64,000 nt of DNA from Pagrus major (lineage: Eukaryota; Chordata; Actinopteri; Spariformes; Sparidae), in NCBI RefSeq assembly GCF_040436345.1, contig NC_133237.1:24123749-24187748 (forward strand), in the 5' to 3' direction. The notes below the pieces were generated by a model that was not told the DNA's origin, did no database searches, and saw only the letters and a list, made by a program, of their open reading frames with translations. Shown one piece after another: positions 1 to 41,551 of the stretch; position 1 is the first letter of the stretch, and every line of letters begins with the position of its first letter. Both the position numbers and the translations under genes were made by a program.

Positions 1-3000
1 GAGGCACTTCAGTTCAGCTGCACAATCAGAGTATATTAAATTTAATTATTTGTTCTTTGAACTCCAGCAACCCCTGCATTTACAATATTTATAGATATAT
101 TACAGAGACACATATTGGATATATATTAAAGCTTTATCTTTTTTCATTGTTATCATTGACGAGCAATAGCCCAAGGACAGAGAGAACAGAGTCAATGCTC
201 AGTGGTTATCTAGACTCATGGTTCTTTAATTTATACAGCTATTTTGTTACCAGTGGGCTTTAATAAGCTACATTTTGAAGTCCCTAACCAGCCTTTGGGT
301 TAGAAAAGCACTGTCAACACTTAAGAGCCTTCCTGCTGTGGAAACTAACACAGCCATGGGGCTGACTAGCATGTGTCTGAGCACTTCTGGGCCCTGTTTC
401 TGAAAGGCCCAATGGCATCAGAGTGGGGGCAGGGAGCTACTGTGCCACGCTGTTGTGTGGGGATCACAAACACAGTTGTCCACTGATCGCAGCTCCCCTA
501 CTCCCAAAGTGTGTTAGCTGAATACACCACAGAACCTTACAATCCAAGCGGCTCCAGAGACACCAAGGACAGAGAAGATACCTCTCATGTTTCCCTCGTT
601 TTGCATCACGCATGCCATCCTGAAAGTGGTGATTTGAAGATGACTTTGAAACAGATTGATATCTCACGTTTATTTGATCAAATGTTAAATGCCTGCGCAC
701 ATCTGAGGCTAATGTAATCTGAATGGACAGGGAGATAGAATGTCATTGGATGGCTTTTAATAGAGCTGCACATCCATTTAAGCCATATTGTGTTTCACGA
801 CTTAGAGATGAAAGGGGTGTTTATTAGCAAGCAAAACGTGGACCCATGTTTTTTCCATGAATTCAACAGTTAAGAGGAACTGAAGGAACTGTGATTTGTT
901 CTTCCTGCAGGTAAACAAAAGAGACTACTTGAATGTGTCAGTGTATCCTCCTCCAAGCAATAAATAGTGAATGATCGTTTCAGGAAAGGATGAGGCAAGG
1001 CTGGTTTACGTCAGGGAGCAGAAGGGAGGAATGGCTGGAGCGCTTCCACTGATGATGTATGGAAAGTCTGAATCCATGACAACACAGGGGTTGTTCAGGA
1101 AATGGCTCTGACTAACAGCTACACTGCACACTTCCTTACTGTTAATATACAGTGGGAAACATTACATATTCATTGTAAATAATGGCTGTCATTTTCTTGT
1201 TGTGTTGTTACACTGGCTATTGTGGTAGACAGAGGTACTGTTGGAGGATAGACACACACGTGTTTACAGTAGGGGTGGGCGATCTGATGATTTTAGATCA
1301 TGACCCATCTTGAAAGTGTCCATAAAATACTTTTCAGGCAAATCTTGAGATTGCTGTATTTAAAGCAGGGGTTGGTAAGATTGCAGAAACCCACCAGAGC
1401 AAGCAAAATTTTGAAAAGGTATCCAACTGAAAAAATCCCATCCCCTCTCTTCAGGTCTACCTCCACAGCTGCTCTTCTGGAACACATGAGTGTGCACTGC
1501 CTGACTACACAGACACTGACTGCCCTGTAGCTATTGCTGGCCAGCAGGGAGAAATGTAAGTGACTGAAAAGGCTAACCGGCATGACAGTTACTGGTCAAG
1601 CTGTGTACTTTGTGCTAGCGTTAAGAGCAAGAGGCTGTTGTGGCTCTGTTCTTCAGTTCAGGGGCTGTTTGCTTTGTGCGACTTGTTTAGCTGTTAAACA
1701 ACAAGCTTAAGGGCTGTGCACTGTGAGTGCAGTGCATGGAAAAGAAAGTTATACAATTCAGATTGTGGATCTTGATTCCAATTAAATAGATTGTGATATT
1801 ATGTTTTGGCCTGATCGCCTACGGCTATTGCACAGTGGATAAAATGGTAGATGAATCGGTCACGACACAGACTGCTTACATTTTATTTATACTCAATAAA
1901 AAAAAAAAGCAGGAGAGAAAGAGACTATTTAAAGGTACCAGCCATCATTATAATTTAAGTTCTTGCTTTTTTTCAATGAAGTGTTAAAATCAATTCGTGG
2001 CAGCAGTGAGAAGTATTAAAAAAAAACGTGCCTTTTAGCAGAGGAATAAAGTTCTGTCTTTAGCATGGATGTGTACTCTCATTTTTCATTTTCTAATATG
2101 TGTGATGGTTGTGTATCTGGGTCAGGGACAAGCTGTCCTGTCGACCATTGGTTGGGTGAAGCAGAGAACACCTTGCCTTGCTGTAAAGCTGTAAGAGTGA
2201 CCCAGTGTTGATGTGCAATTTATTTGCCTCTTGTTATCCTATTGAATTCCTCCTGTCCTCATTTGTGTGTCTTTGTCTGCTTTTTCTTCACTCTTTTAGA
2301 TGTGAGCTCTTTTCTCAGAGGATCTCCTATTCATCCACACATCCTGAGCCATACACTATGTTAAGAAATTAACTTCAAACTGGTTTATGGTAATTAGCAT
2401 TTCTCCGTAAAATGGTTCTCCAGAAGCTACATGTTGTTCTGATAGATGGAAAGAGCTTCTTTAAAATAACATTTCCACTGCATTGCTGCAGATGTCGGTC
2501 TCCTTATAGGTTAAATTTATTTTTATTCATCTTAGCCCTTACCATGTGTTATCTGTAAATCTTTGAAGGGTTTGTGATTTAAATACCAGGACAGTCATTT
2601 GTCCTTGTTTGCATATCAAAGTGATCCATACTGCGGAGTGTAGATTGACAGGCGGCCTCTATCAAGGATGGATTTTTCTCTTTTAATGGTGGGCATTCAG
2701 ATGTATCCTTCCTCTTTCCTTACAGCATGTTTGGCAATGCTGTATTTTATAATAATAACATCTTTTTTTTTAAAATAAATGTAAAACCCTTAATAAGACA
2801 TCGTTCTCGCTTTAGATCTGGTAGCTGTAAAAAGCAGTTAGCAGTTAATAAGGGCATAGTTATCTGCTAATAAATGCATAATAAAGTATATATTAATCTT
2901 AATAAAGAAACAAAGAAGCTTAGTAGAGGTTTTTGTCTTTTAAGTGCATGTAAAAGTATTTTAATCTAACAATAAACATCTTTATGATGTTATAATTAAA

Positions 3001-6000
3001 GCTTATATAGTCTAATCAGGGGACTTATTGTCTTTTAAATAACGCTACAAGGACTTAAATACAAAGAACTACAGCATGGCAAAATAATTATCATAGATTT
3101 ATTTTTATTTATTTTTTTCCAAAGCCATGCTCCAAATATTAATTTACATTTTTGCTTTCTTTTCATTAGTTAAACCAACCCAATGTTGGCATTTTTGTGA
3201 AAATGCTGAACTCTCATGCTCTGGTTAGGTTTAGGCACAAAAAACACTTGGTAGAGGTTCGGAGAACATCATGTTCTGAAAATACCACAAACACGAGATT
3301 TCCTGAGATCTTATTAAGAATACCTTGTATGTTGCCACGAACACAGCTGGAAATTGCCCCAAGGTCTCACCAAGAAAAATCACCAATATCCAGTGGTTTC
3401 AGACTTGTAATTGTTGAAACACCATCCCAAGCTGTGCCCACTGGCTTGCCGGCCTTCTTGCCTGTAATTTCACCACCATCCCCTCCACCTCCTAGTATGA
3501 AAGTCAAGTAATGAACATGCCTATGACTCGTACAAATGTGAATGTATCAGTGTTTTGCAGAAACGCCATCTGTCAACATTTATATCTGTGACTGGACTGA
3601 TTAAATACAATAAACACTGATGTGGCTGATCTTATCATGAGGTAGACTTTTCCCTTGGTTGCTTCGATTCTTTCTTTTTTTTTTCTGCTTCTGTGCTATG
3701 AATAGTGTTTCTGAGTTGTGTGTGGAGGTTGTGATGAGCCAATGCTGTGCTGTTGTGCACGCATAGATTTGGGTTTCTTTCGTCTCTTCAACTGTGTCAT
3801 TAGATGGCCAGTGCTGTGTCATTATGGAGCAGAGGCATGGGTGGAAGCAGCAGGAGAACAAGGTTCAGCACTCTCTCTCTCTCAAAGATCCTCCTCCGCA
3901 TGTCCCCCTCTGTCTTTCTGTCCATCTGTCTGTGTCTACTTATCTTTCTGTATTTGTGTCTGCTCTCTCTCTCTCTTTCACACTTCAACTATCAGAGTGT
4001 ACATGCAAATGCGGAAATGCAAATTTTCTCCCCAGGCTCAGGTTTGAAATGCTATGCTCTGCCCCCTTTCTTCATGTCCTCATGTTTCCAGCTGTTGAAG
4101 ATGCTGTTTCTGCTTAATAAAGCCCATGAGATGATCTTGATACTTGCAAATAATGACTTTGATAAAACTGTGTGCAGAGCAGACAGAAAGAGAGGGGACC
4201 CTCTTTGAGGGTTATTCTCTGGTGTGTCTTATATGATACTCTGAAGCAGTTGTTCCCTAATCCAGCGACATGTGTTTTTCCAGCGTCCCAAAGCAGTTTT
4301 TCTCAACAATTACCTAATCATTTATTTTCCCTGGGCTTTTTGGAGGGCCCTGGGGGTGCTGCTATGTGGCTATTGCCCAGAGGTGACATCGTGATGTGCT
4401 TGTGTCTCTTTTGTTTTGAAATAATGCACTTTATGAGTTTTTAATGTGTTTTTCTCACCCATCCTCCCCTTAGATTAAAGACCCCGACTCTCAATCTATC
4501 CCACAGCTCAACTCTTTATTGGGCTATATTTCCACTTTATTTTTCATCCTCTGTTGTACGCTCAAGTGGAAAAGCTTGCTCTTAGAAAACACATCACAGG
4601 CAAAATGACCTCTGAAATTATCCTCTTCTCCTGGGTGAAGATCACAGCTTCTTTACACTGAGGTTGGAGAGGGTTTAAAGACTTTGATGAATGAAGAAAT
4701 GCATGGATGGTTTGATATAAGAACGTATGTCACCTTAAGTTTCTTAAAACAATACACAGGCAATAAGTAACTGAACGTTCGGCAAAGGATAGAAAAACAC
4801 AGTCATGGTCAGATGTGGCAGTGCAGCAACTAATGGATTTGGTTTGAAAAGAGGACATTAGCTTGAGGGAAAGCGAACATTAAAGCTCTTAAGATTTTGG
4901 TTTGTTATGAGGATGATAACCCAGAACTTGCCACTGCGGAGCTCTTTAAAAAGCATGTGCAATGATCTCATCAGACCCAGCAGCACTTAGCTGTGGGAAA
5001 TGTGCTAGATAAACATTGAAGCTCTTATATCAGTATGTTTTCTTATCTGAAGAGAAAACAATATCCTAATCACTTGTGACTGGCAAGAAGTTTTAACTTC
5101 CTGAACTTTTCCAGACCATAAAAACATAATGCAGCATGGATGTCTGATTTTCTGACTGCTGTTACTTACTGTCCTTGGTCACGAACATCATTCAAGCATT
5201 AAACATTTGTAGTCAGTCAAATTTTGATTTGGACCAGGAGAGAAAATCTTTCTGATAAGCACAGTAACATTAATTTAGCTAATTAATAACATATGTATTA
5301 TTTTCATTACATGTAGTCTCTTACTTCCCAACTCTGCTTTTCCATATGGATGAGTAATAATATTTACTTTAGATAAAAAGTAATAATGGTGACCTGCTCT
5401 TAGTGCCACCATGGTATTGACCGTTTGATTGCTCTCTACATGGAAGAACTCATGCAGTCACATGGTCGATTTGCTCAGTACGAGTCACCACACACAGACA
5501 TATGCACACAAAATCTTTCCTAACTTTCCCCACTGTCTATGACTACAAATACTGCAGGGCGTCCCATCACTCTAGTAATTCCTACAGTCATTTTCTAACC
5601 AAACGTGCAATTACACACCCCTGGGCTTTTGTGAAGCCTGGATATCTGTGCGTATCTACATGTCCGTCTGTTTTCCATCATGTGTGCAGAAGCCTTATTG
5701 TTCACAGGCTGCTCGGAGCAAAAAAGGAACCGTCAACAAGTGGGCTATCGGCTTCGATGGCTGAACACACTTCACAAGTATGTGTTTGCTCACATCTGCT
5801 CATGTGAGAGGAGGAGGGAAAAGACAACGAATCCTGTGTTGCCATAGCAACAAAGAGGAAAGTTACCCCCAGCCCCAAATGTAGCTGGAAAAGTGCGGCG
5901 TCGGTTTCGGTCTGTGTGTGTCTGAACATGTGGGGTGCTGGTATAGCGTCACTCTGGAACCCTGGGAAGACCCACCGCCCCCCATCCACCCCAACCCCCC

Positions 6001-6894
6001 ACCATCACTTCCTCTTCCTGCAGACAGGAGAACAGATTGCAGTTGTTCTGCTTCTCTTTCATCTGTCTGGAGACCACCAGCGAGCCGAGCCTGGCGTTTT
6101 TCATCCGCGACCTGAGTCATCCACTCTTCCCTCCATAGGATGAAAGGGAAGCTACCGAGAATTCTCCCCTGAGGTGGTCAGACAGGAAATACAGTCACCC
6201 TCACTCCCGCTGCTTATGCGTCTGTCCACATGTAAGAGCTGTCTGAAGAGTGTCTCTTTGTCATTTTCATCATGCCTCTCTCCATGAGCGTCCATGTCAG
6301 ATGGGCTTGCGAATGGTCTAATAATCCTAATGACCCCGTTGCAGGTGTGTATTTAAGGCCTGTGTGTGTACAGTAGGTGTGTGTGTCCCTCTAACAGGAG
6401 GGTGCCAGAATGGAAAGGGAGAAAGAGCAGTAATTATGGCCTCCCATGTTCAGCAGAAACATCAGAGGGAAGTAATTTGTTGCTCTATATTTAATCAGTG
6501 GAGATAACGAGACTGACTGCAGCTGTCTGGGCCTATGGGCAGGCGGACAAGCAGGAACACCATTTCCTACAAAACCCATTAGTCTTTAATGCGGCCAGAC
6601 ACGGGGTCTTATTTCCATACTTTTCAGTGTTCAAATAATCATTATCACCCTTTCTATCTCCAATTTGCTCAATTGTACACTTTTTCTTCCTCCACCTTTT
6701 ATTCTTTTCGCTTTTGTCTCCCAGCCCACCACTTGTTTCCTGTCTTTTGTATCTGGACTTGACTTCATAAAAGAAGTATTTCATCTCTTCAGTCACCTGC
6801 AGCGCCTCCTGCGTGCTCTCTTTTTTGCTCTTGCACTATCCTTATGTCTCTCTCTCCCTTTCTGTCTCTGCCCACCTCTCCATCCATCTCATAG
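1..6894. other. Non-coding stretch left of the first visible kcnt2 exon
   Basis: I see no credible exon here. The open frames are short, lack splice context and match no family I recognise. The stretch is probably the intron before the exon at 6895, or upstream DNA. I looked for an exon encoding the short KCNT2 N-terminus that precedes [12 protein letters not shown] and did not find one, so that exon most likely lies to the left of the window. Repeat-like pieces include a 'gtttaggcacaaaaaacact' segment near 3228, of a kind common in fish genomes, and CT-rich tracts near 3873-3900 and 3960-3980. Confidence 0.6.
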
Positions 6895-36524
<29,630 letters not shown>

Positions 36525-37081
36525 GAGTAAGAAAAAGATAAATAAACTGTTAAAACACTGCCAGAGAGAGAAGAAACAACAACACAGTCGTAAGAGAGAG
36601 AGACAGAAATGGAAAGGGATGCAGCCAGATGGCACGTGGCCCTCGTATTTCCTCCACATTCAGTATCTGTGAACTCAGAGGTGCCGGACATGCATGGACC
36701 TTTTCTATAACTACGGGAAAGTTTTATTTATGCACCTTCCTATTTTCAAAGTGGAGAGCTGTGGACACAGAAGTGCATTTAATGAAAAACTGTATGTATT
36801 TATATCTGTGTATGTGCATGTTATGTGCTGCATCGTGTATGTGCAGTGTGTGTGGTTGTGTGTATGTGCAAGTGTGTGGATGAATGTGTGTGTATGTGTG
36901 TGTGTGCTTATGGATCAAGAGCAAGACACTGCCAATTTTATCTGGACAGCCAAAGGAAACCTGCTGCCAAAATGAAAGTCGAGGGATGTTTTTTGTCTCC
37001 TTCTTTGTGTCGTTGGTGTGTTTTTTTGTCACACTTAATGTTGTTCGATGTATTTGAAAGTGACACTGCAGTGCACACACC

Positions 37082-37557
37082 ATGTGAGGTTTCCTTTTTA
37101 TTTTATTTTTTTCTCATAAAGCCATTTGGACACTTTTTACCTGTTGCTTATACAGTCCAACGCACACATTCATTTTACGCTCACCAGCAGCGGAGCAATC
37201 CAAAGAGGAACATAGAACATCAGAAACCTTGTGATACGAAATGATTTTAGTAATGTAAGCAATCAACTGGGGAAGTGTCATGACTATATATATTGACTTA
37301 TATACAGTTGGTAATCACACCTTAGTTAAAGTGCCAAATTGCCCTGAATTTGAATCCCGGACCTAACAACTGCCTACACCTCAGGCGAAGATGATCTCCC
37401 CTCCTCTCACATCCTCATATGTTCTCATCCACACACTATGTGAGGTTTCCTATTTTTTTTTTCTCATAAAGCCATTTGGACACTTTTTACCTGTTGCTCA
37501 TACAGTCCAACGCACACATTCATTTTACGCTCACCAGCAGCGGAGCAATCCAAAGAG
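37082..37557. repeat. Direct duplication of about 120-126 bp
   Basis: Copies at 37082-37207 and 37438-37557 share an almost identical core, including 'acctgttgct(t/c)atacag', 'cgcacacattcattttacgc' and 'cagcagcggagcaatccaaa'. They lie about 350 bp apart in the presumed kcnt2 3' region. The only clear difference is a shortened T-rich stretch in the right copy. Confidence 0.9.
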
Positions 37558-39058
37558 CACCAGTCCCAATAATCAGTAAACAGCCGGCCTCGTCAGTGCA
37601 GGGCCTTCAGTCACACTGCTGTCTGAAGTGTGTTATTTTCTTCAGTCATCTGATTTCTCTTTGAACAAACTGTTCTTGACTTTATTGTTTGCCTGTTTTT
37701 TTTTTTTCTTAAAGTCCCGCTCTCTGCTGCTATCAGTCAGTGTGAGTCGTCCTGCCACCAGCTTGCTTTTGCTGACGTGCATGTTAGAGATGCAGAGGCA
37801 TGGACAAAATAACAGGAACATATACCGTAATATAAAACCATAAAGTACAACAGCCCTGCAATAAACACGCCCTTTGTTAAGCTTATAATGTAACATCTTT
37901 GAGATTCAGCTCTCAGTTTAAAAGCCGATTTACAAGTAAATATTTGCTGTATTTATTGCTCACTGCAATGAATATCCACCTTTTCAAGTCATTAGTTTGC
38001 CAGTTAAGAATTTAAATCTATAATACAAATCGGTTTTCAGACAGAAGAAATCTCATTTCTCTGAAAACAAGTGAAAAGTGTGCCAGTAGAGTGAGATTGT
38101 TCTTGTTTTTTTCCAGGCGAGTCGACCGTATTTCATTAAGATTTTCAGTTGTTTGAAGAAACGTGAGATTTTAATCTGTTCTATTGATGTAAATTACTTG
38201 TTAGGATGAACATGTATGCAGTTTGTTTACCAAGGATTTGCAAGCCTCTGTAAAATCTTTTGTCAGAAATTCAGAATGTGCCGTTTCACACAGAAATGGT
38301 GCAGCCATGTGGTGGGAACGCTCTCCGGCATCCCAGCCAGCAACACCACTCCTGTAGCTTTAGTGCCGATAGAACAGATGAAAATATGTATATATTAAAG
38401 TCAGTCATTATAGCTTGTCATTGCTTTATTGCTGGTTCGGTGTCACTTTCTGCAACTACAACCAGAATCTCTTCAGATGATTTCACTCAATAGGTTCAGA
38501 ATTTTAGTCAATGTCGTCACATTATTTTTTATTCCTAAACAAATCGCTCAATTGTCGGACGCAGTTTGTCTTTGTGTTGTTTTCCAAGCTCGCATTCCTG
38601 AGCTATTTATGCTTCGAAACATCAACACAGTGAGTGAGTCACTAATGGCTCTAATTCATCAGCTGCAATGTTTTCCGAGCTCAACAGAGACCACACAGTG
38701 TTGCCGTATGTGCTACATCACTTAGCTTGTGCATCCATATGACTTGAATTATCAAAAATCTGTAATGTGTGAGTTTGTGTGGACACATTGTATTTCAGCT
38801 CAGGTCAGGTCACTTTTCTTTATATTCGTTACTAGGACAAGGTTGATCCCAGTGCTTTCACAAGCCTGACCAACACTCCTTCTTTTTATCTGGCATGTTT
38901 GAACATTATCACTTTATCAATAAACTGCACATGCCTGACTTGTCACAGTGACTGGCTCAAATTTTGAGGTAAAGAGGAAGCGGCTCTATACACAAACTAG
39001 GACATGGGTGAGAACGTGGGTGTGGTGAGGCTAAAGACCAAACATTCAACAGGAGCTT

Positions 39059-39066
39059 TATATAAA
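39059..39066 (+). promoter_or_regulatory. TATA-like box before the dehydrogenase start codon
   Basis: TATATAAA followed by GGG, 40 bases upstream of the chosen ATG at 39106. If used, it would give a very short 5' UTR and exclude the upstream in-frame ATG at 39004. Confidence 0.35.
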
Positions 39067-39105
39067 GGGCTCAGACAGAGAACCGTGCAAACAGAGGCAG
39101 AGGAA

Positions 39106-41381
39106 ATGGCAGCGCAACCAGTCACTGTGCTTATCACAGGAGCCAACAGAGGCTTGGGCCTGGAGATGGTTAAGCAAATCCTGGCGGGCAAATGTCCAGT
39201 GAAAACGCTGTTTGCCTGTTGCAGAGACCCAGATGGACCCAAGGCTGAGGTGAGTCTTTACGTCCTTTTATTCCTTCATTGAGCTCTTCAACAAACTCTG
39301 CTGCCTGGATTGTTGACAGCAAAAATCAGAAAATGATCTTGCAAACCACAGAGTTGCAGTGATTGAGAGGTGAGCTTCCTCTGAATTAAAAACGTGTCTT
39401 CTCTGTGCATTTACAGGCTTTGAAAGCGCTGGCAAAGAAGCATCCTAACCTCCACATCTTACGTCTAGGTATACACTCTTTCTTTCTATTAAACTCTGTC
39501 CTGCTCCGTGTTCAAACATGCTCTGGCTTTGACTCTATGAACAGCGCTGTCTTGTGATATTTCTCTGAATGTCTGCTATTGACTGATTCTCTCACTGTCT
39601 TTCTCTCCGTCAGACGCCGCTGACCTTGGTAGCATTAAACAGTGCTCCCAGCTGGTGGGCTCTCACGTGGGGACGGCTGGTCTCAACCTGCTGATTAACA
39701 ATGCAGGGTACATGTCCAAAAGCATCCTGCAGGAGACCACTACAGAGGACATGCAGATGACTTGGAACACCAATCTCATGGGCCCTATGTACATGATTCA
39801 AGTAAGTAAGAGGAAAAGTGTGAAACACTTAAATACTGCATTTTTGTGTGTGCTTCTTCATGTTGACTCTCTTGCTTCCTGTCATCATTAGGAGTTCCTG
39901 CCTCACCTTCGTGCAGCAGTGAAGGCCAGTAAAATACCCGGGATGTCCAGCAGGAAAGCAGCCGTCGTCGGCATCACCTCACTTCTGGGTTCAATGCAAG
40001 CTGTCAAAGACACATATTCCTTCTTCCCTGCCATGCCCTACCGCATCAGCAAGGTGAGAAACAACCTGCCAACACTGTAACCTGCTACTCAAAGGCTTGA
40101 CCTCACATTAATTGAGTGAAACTCTTCATCCATCACCTCAATTGCCCTGTCACCTTCTTTACCTCCTTCTCAGGCAGGACTGAACATGCTGACAGTGTGT
40201 GCCGCAGAGGAGCTGAAGAAGGATGAGATCCTGTTTTCTCTGCTGCACCCTGGCTGGGTGCGCACTGACATGGGTGGAGAGGAGGTGAGTCAGCAGCTGT
40301 CACCGACCTCACCAGTCCGGTCATAAAAGGCTACGATAAAACTACTGTAGAGGAGCCATTTAGCTCTGAATGATAAGATTGCTTTATTAATTGAGAGGCA
40401 TGATAATTCCCTCATGTTGTTTGATTTCACACTTCACACACCAGTGGTTTCTACAGCTCTTTTTACAAAGTAGGCTTCATTCATTCATTGCAGGACTTCA
40501 GTTTAGCTCAGTGCTGTGAATTAATCCAAATCCCAGTAATCCTAACGGTACCGAAGACGTTACAGAAAGCAGGATTATCAGGTTAAACAGGCAGCGGATA
40601 CAAATCACATTATGAAATGTTGCTCATTTTTTGCAAGTCATCATTACACATCAGAATCACATTCATAAAACGTAATAATTTAAGTTTGCTTTCATGTGTC
40701 CGAGTCACACCCAACAAAACTAACCTCTCTTATAATTCTCTGCAATGATTTAGGGGAAAAAATGTAAATAGGGTAAAAATGTTAACTCATATATATCACA
40801 GCTAAGCTTCTTAACAATAACTAACATAAGACAATAATTGTTTTTTTAATCAAATGTTCTCATATTTTATGTTAAAACATGAAAATGAGTTCAATCTAGT
40901 TAAATATGGGCAGATTTGAATAAATCTCCAGAACAAAGATATGAACTAAAATAAACACCTAGTTGTATATTTTAGACATTTTCTTTCCACCAGGGTGAAA
41001 GAAAACATGGAAGCAAAATATCCTAAAATCAAAAAATGGACCAGTTGACCATGAAAAATAGTGTTTTTCTCCCCTTACGTTGACATTAAAAAACAGTTCT
41101 GTGTCACATATGACGGGAGACAAAAGCAGATTTAAACCAGTTATGTTGGTTAAGTCGTCAACTGGTTTGTGAGAACAAACATTAGACGTCTTTTAGTCTT
41201 TTTGTGTGAGGAGAATTGACTTCCTGTGTGAGCCATCTTGTTAACTGTGTGTTTTTCCGACCACCAGGGGGAGATTGATGCCCCGGAGAGCGTGAAGGGG
41301 ATGCTTTGCGTGTTAGAGTCCCTGACTGAGAAGCATAACGCAGCTTTCCTGGATTACAACGGCAAAACCGTCCCCTGGTAA
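39106..41381 (+). CDS. Short-chain dehydrogenase/reductase, C-factor/sniffer-like
   Basis: Exons 39106-39249, 39417-39468, 39614-39801, 39892-40053, 40174-40284 and 41268-41381 join in phase to encode about 256 residues, the usual length for a classical SDR. The Rossmann motif TGANRGLG is at residues 11-18, NNAG at 94-97, a Ser-containing GITSLLGS segment at 155-162, and the catalytic YRISK (Tyr178, Lys182) spans codons 40039-40053. It is most like the cytosolic NADP(H)-dependent C-factor/sniffer carbonyl reductases that are multi-copy in fish; the substrate cannot be told from sequence. No signal peptide or membrane segment is visible. The start at 39106 matches the family's short lead-in before the TGxxxGxG motif; an upstream in-frame ATG at 39004 would add 34 residues without family similarity. 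AATAAA lies at 41417-41422. The gene is tail-to-tail with the TRIM gene. Confidence 0.88.
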
Positions 41382-41416
41382 CAAACTGCTGTCAATCACT
41401 AAATGAACCCAAGTGA

Positions 41417-41422
41417 AATAAA
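41417..41422 (+). terminator. Polyadenylation signal of the dehydrogenase gene
   Basis: AATAAA, 36 bases after the TAA stop. It gives a very short 3' UTR that ends well before the oppositely directed TRIM coding region (41552). Confidence 0.65.
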
Positions 41423-41551
41423 CCAATACTGTTCTGACTACTTTGCTTCTGTCGTGCTCTTTTTACACACAAACATGCACCGACATCATCTGCTTAGATT
41501 ATTAAATCATATTAATTAAATAATTATGTTCTGTGCAAGGAGTTTTTAAAA

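Larger units (their letters stand above)
36525..39105. other. kcnt2 3' region and spacer before the dehydrogenase gene
   Basis: No coding exon is recognised. It should hold the kcnt2 3' UTR. AATAAA motifs occur at 36541-36546 (only 17 bases after the stop), 37860-37865 and 38917-38922; the later two are better candidates for polyadenylation. The segment 37082-37557 carries a duplicated 120-126-bp sequence. Open frames here lack conservation clues. Confidence 0.6.

Noticed and set aside
5960-6140. Possible upstream kcnt2 exon after 'ttcctcttcctgcag'
   Set aside because: The acceptor-like site is good, but the following frame does not resemble the KCNT N-terminus and there is no matching donor in a suitable phase.
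36541-36546. AATAAA as the kcnt2 polyadenylation signal
   Set aside because: It is only 17 bases after the stop codon, which would leave almost no 3' UTR; signals at 37860 or 38917 are more plausible.
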